Of a stretch of 12,699 nt of DNA, positions 8,501 to 12,699 are shown piece by piece; position 1 is the first letter of the stretch, and every line of letters starts with the position of its first letter. The position numbers and the translations under genes are program-made. Source of the stretch: Ectocarpus siliculosus (lineage: Eukaryota; Sar; Phaeophyceae; Ectocarpales; Ectocarpaceae); the NCBI GenBank assembly GCA_000310025.1, contig FN648656.1, forward strand, positions 69,163 to 81,861. Reading direction: 5' to 3'. The notes beneath the pieces are model-generated. The model was not told the origin of the DNA, ran no database searches, and saw only the letters and a program-made list of their open reading frames with translations.

Positions 8501-10848
8501 CCGCCGCGGTCGCCGCCGCCTTCCCGGGAGACATCCAGGACCGTGGCTGCTGGTGCCGCCGGGAGGGGCTGGGGGACCTTGCGGTCAAGCTTAGCGCCGC
8601 GTAGCCCTCGGGTGAGCTGCTGGGGAATCCGTCCCGTTCGTTAGCGCTTGGTTCGTTGGCGAGTGTGAAGTGTTTCTGAGCGGTGGGCACGGGAAGGGAT
8701 AACAAAACGATTTTCAGGTTGTGGGCGAGATGACCCCGTGTGTTCTGGCTTCGAGAACAACGGCGTGTTTGTTAATGACTTTTTGACGGTATTGAGTCAG
8801 GGCTTGTGCCGAGGAAGGTGTGGTCTCGCCCCAGAAAACAAGCTGAGAGACGGTAGTAAATTTGGACTGTTGGGTTCTGAAATGACCTATGTATCTGGTA
8901 CAGGGCACAATTTTGACAGAGGATATGGGGAGCCGGAATTTTCCTCATGAGCCAGTCATTACAACTACTATCACGAACCCAAAACCTGTTCGTTTCTTTC
9001 GTGCTCTCGACGCAAACGAAAATTGCAAAATCTTCCGCACACGAACGTGACCCCTACGCATAGGTGTCGCCCGCTAAACTGCCCTCGTGCTCTGGTCACC
9101 ATACCTCGTACATTTACAGCATCCTCGTCGGATCCACCCACCTCCTCATGCCCTTTGGTGTTCCAGCGCCTCACCCGCGATTGGATACGTCTGGCTGCAA
9201 CATCCTCCCCAATCACGTCTTTACCGCCGTTTCGCTCCTGCTGCTGACAGGACACCCTCGCACCCCTCTGTCGTCTACGCTCAGCCTTTTGAATACGCCG
9301 CGCTGCCTCGTCCTCTCCTAGGGGTCCACAATCCCGGCTGCGTGCCCCCCTGCCGCATTTCGACCCCCCGTCCTGCCTCATCTCCACCTCCTTTCGAGCT
9401 ACCCTTTCCCCCTGCTCTTCTTGTTCGACGACGCTACCGGAGTCTCCACCTGCCCGGTCGCGGCTTGTTGGACGGTGTCCGCCGTTACGCGTCCCTTTTC
9501 TCGCCATCGATCTTCGCCGAACTTGTCTCTGAATGCGCCTTGCTGCGTCGTCTTCCCCGAGGGCGTCATCCCTGTTGCGCCTACCAGTTCGTCGAAAATC
9601 GCTCTCCAAGTCGACGTTGTGGTTGGTAGCGATACTGAGCTTCTTGTCGGAGACGGCGGCCTCTCGCTCCTCTTCCGTTAGAGGGTGACTCGTGCCGTGC
9701 AGTCTTCCGGTGCTTGCGACACGATCGGCCTCGCCCGCGATTTCAAAACCTGCCTCCCTGTGGCCCCCACGCGTTCGGCGCCCACCGGAGGGAGAGTCTC
9801 TATCGACCGTGGTCGGGGATGGGTAGTCTGTGTCGCCCTGGCTTGTGGCTGATTGGTCTCGTCGTTGGTGCTTTCGGCGCTCACGACGCCCCCGTGTTGT
9901 TGCCTGGATCTTGGTGGCCGCCTGGTGTCGCCGCCGGACGTGTCTACCTGTCTTCGCCCTGGCTTGACGTGTGCGGACCTGGCGCTGAATCTTCGTTGCG
10001 GAAGTGGCTTCTTGCTGCTTACTCTGGGAAGAACTCCGTCTCTTTGTCTTTTCGATCCGACTACTGCTACGTTTGGGCTTTGTTGCGGAGTTGGTGCCAG
10101 ATGAACCGGCCGAGCTGATCCTGGAGAAGGCATCATTGCTGCTGTCGTTGCCGTTGTCACTGCTGCTAAGGGTAGTTTTTCTATTTTCTTCTCCTTTGGT
10201 GTCATCGTCGGCCTCCTCCTTGCGTCCGTGATCACTCTCCTCGCTCGCTTCATCTTGCCCTCTACCACTGTCACTGTCACCAACGCTGCTGCCGTCGCTG
10301 TCTGATCGAGCGGAGTCCCGACTACCTGAGCGTGCCGACTCGCCTCGCCCGGTGCTGGAAGGATTTTCCTCGTTTCCCGACTGCGATGGTGCGCTCTGCG
10401 GCCGTCTTTTGACCCCGCCACTGCTGCCATCAGTGTTGGCCCCACTGCTGCTGTTCGGCCGCCGCTCGCTCGCCTCCGATTCGCCGTCGGTCTCCGTGGC
10501 ATTCTTGCTTCTGTGGGTGCTAGACGATGATGCGGCTTCGTCTGCGTCCGACCCCTCCTGCTGCGATTGTCGTGAGGAACTTGGTCGAGAACTACGACTA
10601 CTGCTGTTTCCATCCGAGCCCGAATCTTGCCGAGAGAGTTCATCAACCCGTCTGGTGTCGTTGCTGCCGGTGGATTCATCACCACTTGTGCCATCATCAT
10701 CATCCTGCCGGTCGCTCCTCCTGTCGTCCTCAGATTCGCCATCATCAGCACTCTTTCCCCCTCTGCCGCTGTTGGTGCTGTCGTTTGTCTCCGTACCGTT
10801 GGAGCTGTTGCTGCGAGAAGATTCCCGAGAGGATCCCGACGACGACAT
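4435..10848 (-). CDS. large IQ-motif, low-complexity and coiled-coil protein, seven exons
   Basis: Proposed join on the minus strand: 10848-9142, 8675-8067, 7890-7801, 7489-7371, 6881-6617, 6159-6094, 5544-4435, giving 1321 residues and a TGA stop. Order of regions: Ser/Asp/Arg-rich disorder (1-280), five IQ motifs (284-566), Ala-rich helix (621-664), a charged coiled coil (about 765-841, resuming at about 915-980), and a Gly/Arg-rich tail with two GEWG motifs. IQ motifs bind calmodulin or myosin-type light chains. With the coiled coil this suggests a cytoskeletal or centrosomal/ciliary scaffold, but that is inference. No enzyme domain, signal peptide or membrane segment is seen. The ATG directly follows an in-frame TAG, which supports the start, although a splice acceptor there cannot be excluded. 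Coding is well supported by matched phases and composition; exact borders of the exons near 7801 and 6617 are less sure. Confidence 0.75.
5545..6093 (-). other. IQ gene intron 6
   Basis: A 549-bp phase-0 intron, gtgaaa to cctcacag. Open frames within it on either strand show no coding character. Confidence 0.7.
6094..6159 (-). CDS. IQ gene exon 6: 22-residue coiled-coil exon
   Basis: A small exon encoding residues 931-952, VDVLKRKEVEEKHTRQADYA then AK. The acceptor is ctaaatcag after a TTTTTTTC tract and the donor AAG/gtgaaa; both are phase 0. The charged heptad-like pattern joins smoothly to the helices on both sides (LRKE before, IRAQARRALAAEQRR after), which is the main reason to accept so short an exon. 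Confidence 0.7.
6160..6616 (-). other. IQ gene intron 5, GC-AG type
   Basis: A 457-bp phase-0 intron with donor gcacgt after AAAGAG and acceptor aaatcag. GC donors normally have a strong AG before the junction, as here. Nothing else is recognised within it. Confidence 0.6.
6617..6881 (-). CDS. IQ gene exon 5: linker and coiled coil, GC donor
   Basis: Encodes the end of residue 842 and 843-930. It opens after a strong pyrimidine-rich acceptor (ccctccag). A Ser/Gly-rich linker leads into RKPRHVSTFRERILEERRLR and KE. To stay in frame with the next exons it must end at AAAGAG/gcacgt, a GC-AG intron; no GT donor in the right phase lies after the coiled coil. The alternative is a GT donor at CAC/gtgtcg about 50 bases earlier, which would drop the FRERILEERRLRKE helix. 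Confidence 0.7.
6882..7370 (-). other. IQ gene intron 4
   Basis: A 489-bp intron, phase 2, gtgcga to a pyrimidine-rich ctccag acceptor. An earlier acceptor (ctacag near 6955) has the wrong phase. Confidence 0.65.
7371..7489 (-). CDS. IQ gene exon 4: coiled-coil exon
   Basis: Encodes residues 803-841 plus two bases of 842. The sequence (ELRERQAMAEKSALEAKRAR, then MKRRQQRLQRLQEEE) is a typical charged coiled coil. The acceptor is cgttgcag/GAACTG (phase 0) and the donor AAGG/gtgcga (phase 2), which matches the only phase-2 acceptor downstream. The frame stays open to 7313 beyond the donor but becomes non-repetitive. Confidence 0.78.
7490..7800 (-). other. IQ gene intron 3
   Basis: A 311-bp intron, phase 0, gtaaag to gttgcag. 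The upstream intron (7891-8066) is only 176 bp. Nothing else is visible in either. Confidence 0.6.
7801..7890 (-). CDS. IQ gene exon 3: short coiled-coil exon
   Basis: Encodes 30 residues, 773-802, rich in Arg, Ala, Glu and Gln (ARRHARERRARAMAKEQE and on to QAVQADL). The acceptor is a NAGNAG site (gaagcag), so one extra Gln is possible. The donor taken is CTC/gtaaag at 7801/7800; a GC donor 12 bases later (GAG/gcatgt) would also keep phase 0 and add four residues. A pyrimidine tract is weak here, making this the least secure acceptor. Confidence 0.65.
8067..8675 (-). CDS. IQ gene exon 2: Ala-rich segment and start of the coiled coil
   Basis: Encodes residues 570-772 in phase 0 at both ends. 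The acceptor (8676) follows a pyrimidine-rich tract ending gctcag; the donor is GAACAG/gtgggg (8067/8066). Contents: a Ser/Pro-rich start, the Ala/Glu-rich segment listed separately, a Pro/Ser/Arg-rich middle, then an acidic-basic end (EEEMLKRAREQ) that begins the coiled coil continued in exon 3. Confidence 0.82.
8391..8522 (-). repeat. GCN triplet-rich tract encoding an Ala-rich helix
   Basis: Residues 621-664 are about two thirds alanine (runs of three to six) with interspersed Glu, Asp and Lys. The codons are mixed GCG, GCC, GCA and GCT rather than one pure repeat, so the run is coding-level low complexity more than a fresh microsatellite. Such sequence forms a long single helix or poly-Ala spacer. 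Confidence 0.75.
8676..9141 (-). other. IQ gene intron 1
   Basis: A 466-bp GT-AG intron, phase 0 (gtgggt ... gctcag). No other feature seen in it; the small minus-strand frame at 8714-8908 has no coding character. Confidence 0.7.
9142..10848 (-). CDS. IQ gene exon 1: disordered Ser-rich region and five IQ motifs
   Basis: Encodes residues 1-569. Residues 1-280 are dominated by Ser, Asp, Glu, Gly and Arg with many SR/SD pairs and no hydrophobic core, so probably disordered and heavily phosphorylatable. IQ cores have their Ile at residues 287, 314, 439, 519 and 555; the last three share a GEDxAARRIQ lead-in. The open frame continues past 9142 to 8971, but a GAG/gtgggt donor at 9142/9141 is phase 0 and fits the next exon. 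A donor at 9105 (GAG/gtatgg) is phase 1 and would throw the next exon out of frame. Confidence 0.85.
9151..9999 (-). other. array of five IQ motifs
   Basis: Approximate positions are 9999-9952, 9918-9871, 9546-9496, 9306-9256 and 9198-9151. The first two (SATKIQ, AATKIQ) are 27 residues apart, close to the tandem spacing seen in myosin necks. The other three (AARRIQ) are spaced by 80 and 36 residues and each follows a GED acidic triplet. All keep the IQ pair and a following cluster of Arg, but several lack the full IQxxxRGxxxR pattern, so binding strength is uncertain. Confidence 0.8.
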
Positions 10849-11353
10849 CTAGACTATAGGCTGCGATCGCTCGTCTTCATGTAGGAAGAAAAAAAGATAT
10901 TGGGTGCTTTATGTTGTCGGTATGGACGCAGGATCCAGCCGTTGCTCGATCTCTACCAGTCTACCGGCGTTCGATAGCAGCAACTCATCTGCAACTTGTA
11001 CCTATCGCTTTCCGTGGGCACCTCTACGAGGACACCGAGAGCGAAGGGGGGGAGGGGGGGGGGGGGGGCAGGAGAGGAACACATGATCGCGCTCCATCGG
11101 TCGTCCTCATCGTCGTCGCCGTCGTGTTCTTACATGAAACGTTCCAGCGAACGCCCCCGCAAGATTTTGAAACCTGGCCGAAATAAAGAAAACCTGCTGC
11201 TGAAACAAAGAGAGTGGTTTGCAACTACTGACTCTGCTGTACGTACCCCGTGCTTCCGGTCTCTGTGAGTGATGAGTGATGTTGCGGTCTGACTCAAGCG
11301 CATAGAGAGTGGTCGAATAGTCGGTGCCGCGGACCAATCGCCGCGGCGCTGCT
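10849..11353. promoter_or_regulatory. divergent promoter region with a long G tract
   Basis: About 505 bp separates the start codons of the minus-strand IQ gene and the plus-strand Ser-rich gene, which read away from each other. It should hold both promoters and 5' UTRs. It contains a G7-A-G15 tract (11046-11068), a GAGTGATGAGTGATG short repeat near 11268, and a CCAAT pentamer (11334-11338) that is too close to the ATG to be a normal promoter box. No TATA box is evident. Confidence 0.5.
11046..11068 (+). repeat. G7-A-G15 homopurine tract
   Basis: Twenty-two G in 23 bases on the plus strand, within the divergent promoter region. It can in principle form a G-quadruplex on this strand, and its length is likely to vary or be misread in sequencing. 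Confidence 0.85.
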
Positions 11354-11488
11354 ATGGGCACGACGAAGTCTTCCCTAAACGGCACCACACGAAGACCGGG
11401 GAGTGGGCGGAAGACCGCCAGCAGCGCCAGCAGCTCTGCCAGCAGCAAGGTGCACATCGCCACCGTGAAACCGGAAGCTAACGGCGGC

Positions 11489-11527
<39 letters not shown>

Positions 11528-12097
11528 GAACCCCTGTCGCGCTCTCCGCCACGGGAGAAGCACAGCAGCCGCGGCGGACCCGGCAGAATAAAGCTTTCTC
11601 TCTTCAAGAGGGGATCTCCAAGGCGTCGGGGCTGGAACGACGGCGCTGACGGGGGCGGAGCATCTTCCCTGCCTGGCGGAGCTCCACAGCAGGCGCCAAC
11701 TAACGAGGGTTTCCGTGTCAGCCCCAGGAGGACATCAAGCCTCTGCGCCATTCCCAGTGCCGGAGACAGCATCGACGCCACTGCGAACTCCTGCGTCATG
11801 CCGCTTCCAGCACAGCGGCCGTCCTCTCGGGAGAGGCCGGGCACCGGCGAGAGCGGAGGCAGCAGCAGCAGGACCAGCTTCACCAAGAGCGGCCGCGTCT
11901 CGATCAGGATCATCCGGCAGCCGTCGACCTACGGAGAGCTGCATGAGATGGTGGCGAAGCAAAAGCTGGGCGGTGGCGTGATCAGAGGCCTTGTCGGTGA
12001 GAAGAAGTGGGTGATGGGATTGTTTTGTTGCCTGCTGCTGGTGGTGTTTATTCTCGGGAAGAACTCCGTTCAACATGTCAACGGCTTCCCTCTCTGA
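11354..12097 (+). CDS. basic Ser-rich protein with possible C-terminal membrane anchor, unrecognised
   Basis: Reads 247 residues from the ATG at 11354 to a TGA at 12097 as one open frame; I recognise no family. The start, MGTTKSS, fits the N-myristoylation pattern (Gly2, Ser6). Residues 3-130 are Ser/Arg/Gly-rich and basic, with an 11-serine run (about 47-57) encoded by a CAG repeat, SRSPPR and FKRGSPRRR motifs. A more ordered part follows (VSIRIIRQPSTYGELHEMVA, about 182-201). The end has a hydrophobic segment WVMGLFCCLLLVVFIL (219-234) flanked by KK and GK, like a tail anchor. Alternatively a donor (G/gtgaga, 11996/11997) and an acceptor after a pyrimidine tract (ending 12101) would remove that segment and replace the tail with 43 other residues ending at 12235. 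Coding over 11354-11996 is likely; the end is open. Confidence 0.6.
11490..11526 (+). repeat. CAG trinucleotide repeat (about 12 units) encoding polyserine
   Basis: A pure run of CAG/AGC triplets, read in the AGC frame as serine, follows a GGC glycine run. Uninterrupted units suggest recent expansion and length polymorphism. The same strand shows further CAGCAG pairs at 11418-11446 and near 11859-11872. Confidence 0.9.
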
Positions 12098-12584
12098 CAA
12101 GATGATGGCATCATCACCAATAGCGAACCATATTGCACCATTCAAACGAGAGGTTGGCTTCGGGGATGGCCTCTCTTGTGCTGCATCTGGTCATCAGAGT
12201 CACTGGTGTTTGCATTCTTCCCGGTACTCGCATGAATGTTAATAGATAGATCAAAGCGTCTTGGGAAATTCACTGCGCACCTTCGTGCGAAAGAGGCGGC
12301 GGGTGCGCTCGAAATGACATTAGACATCTTTCAAACTCAATTCCCGTCTCCCGCATCCGGTTTTGGCGAAATTTTGGCGGTTTACTTTCCCGTTCCGGTT
12401 GGGTAAATATATGCGGGAAATCCGAATGGGTTTCAAACTCCATTCCCGTCTGTATTGGGATCTTCCACGCCCAGTTCACGCCGAAGTTCCTTCGATAGAG
12501 AGCCGGTGACGGGTACGCACAAACACGTTCGCTACGGCAACAGCTCCCCCACAACACCCCGATTGAAGCGCTGGGAGGCAAGTC
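12098..12584. other. intergenic region or continued 3' part of the Ser-rich gene
   Basis: About 490 bp with no secure gene. It holds a near-palindrome GATGATG-G-CATCATC at 12101-12115, a GAGAGG...CCTCTC inverted repeat near 12148-12175, and the 21-bp direct repeats at 12329 and 12431. If the upstream gene is spliced, 12102-12235 would be coding. Nothing else is recognised. Confidence 0.5.
12329..12451. repeat. 21-bp direct repeat, copies 102 bp apart
   Basis: tttcaaactcaattcccgtc(t) at 12329-12349 recurs with one mismatch at 12431-12451. The right copy also sits in a GAATGG/CCATTC inverted repeat (arms 6 bp). The layout could be a remnant of a small mobile element or a duplicated promoter element of the downstream ORF; neither is shown. 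Confidence 0.65.
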
Positions 12585-12699
12585 ATGGATGGCCATGAAA
12601 GCGACAGTGGCGATGAGGAGCAGCGCCGTGAGGCGATGTGTGTTGCAGCGTCACTGCTGATCGTCGACAGTGCCACCCAGACTGAGCAGGAAGAGGCCG
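12585..12699 (+). CDS. start of an unrecognised plus-strand gene, cut by the right edge
   Basis: An ATG at 12585 opens a frame that stays open for 38 codons to the edge, reading MDGHESDSGDEEQRREAMCV then AASLLIVDSATQTEQEEA. An acidic start followed by a hydrophobic stretch resembles the N-termini of some eukaryotic domesticated or transposon-borne nucleases, but that is a loose impression. The catalytic part, if any, is outside the window, and the whole could be a chance ORF. Confidence 0.4.
   Translation, partial: MDGHESDSGDEEQRREAMCVAASLLIVDSATQTEQEEA

Noticed and set aside
9105-9110. Donor GAG/gtatgg at 9105 for IQ gene exon 1
   Set aside because: It is phase 1, while the only good acceptor downstream (8676) needs phase 0; the gtgggt donor at 9142 fits.
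9678-10751. A 357-codon minus-strand frame overlapping the IQ gene exon 1
   Set aside because: Same strand, different frame; its lack of IQ motifs and odd Met/Thr/Arg composition show it is an alternative frame of the Ser-rich exon.
12270-12596. 108-codon minus-strand ORF near the right end
   Set aside because: Its apparent internal repeat (TGMEFE / TGIEFE) is just the 21-bp DNA direct repeat read on the other strand; no other coding sign.
1-12699. CRISPR arrays, insertion sequences, LTRs, riboswitches or bacterial operons
   Set aside because: No regularly spaced repeats, transposase motifs or prokaryotic gene structure; the genes are spliced and eukaryotic.

Overview
The window looks like nuclear DNA from a stramenopile, most likely a brown alga such as Ectocarpus. 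The reasons are GC-rich coding sequence, many mostly phase-0 introns of about 180-950 bp with GTG-type donors, and proteins full of Ser, Ala, Gly and triplet-encoded runs. The organism is an inference from style; no marker gene settles it. There is no operon structure, and no rRNA, tRNA, CRISPR or intact transposon that I can support.

Left part (about 1-2718, minus strand): the first three coding exons of the 26S proteasome ATPase subunit Rpt2 (PSMC1). The reading frame is continuous through exons 2547-2718, 1494-1597 and 779-985, giving the first 161 residues: the myristoylation-type N-terminus, coiled coil and start of the OB domain. The AAA+ ATPase part lies beyond position 1. A doubtful plus-strand exon (2-94) sits inside the last Rpt2 intron.

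Middle (4435-10848, minus strand): one seven-exon gene that I assemble into a protein of about 1321 residues. Its first exon is a long Ser/Asp/Arg-rich disordered region followed by five IQ (calmodulin-binding type) motifs. An alanine-rich stretch follows, then a charged coiled coil spread over several small exons, then a Gly/Arg-rich tail containing a duplicated GEWG motif. All junctions are phase-consistent, but one intron must use a GC donor. I do not recognise a named orthologue; a scaffold or cytoskeletal role is only a guess. About 1.7 kb of apparently non-coding DNA (2719-4434) separates it from Rpt2 and should hold the Rpt2 promoter.

Right part (10849-12699): a roughly 0.5 kb divergent promoter region with a long G tract separates the IQ gene from a plus-strand gene. 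That gene (ATG at 11354) encodes a basic, Ser-rich protein with a myristoylation-type start and a CAG-encoded serine run. It ends either in a C-terminal membrane segment or, if a 105-bp intron is spliced, in a different tail. After about 490 bp containing a 21-bp direct repeat, another plus-strand ORF opens at 12585 and runs off the edge.

The genes do not form an evident pathway. The window is best read as one housekeeping gene next to two lineage-specific, low-complexity proteins.
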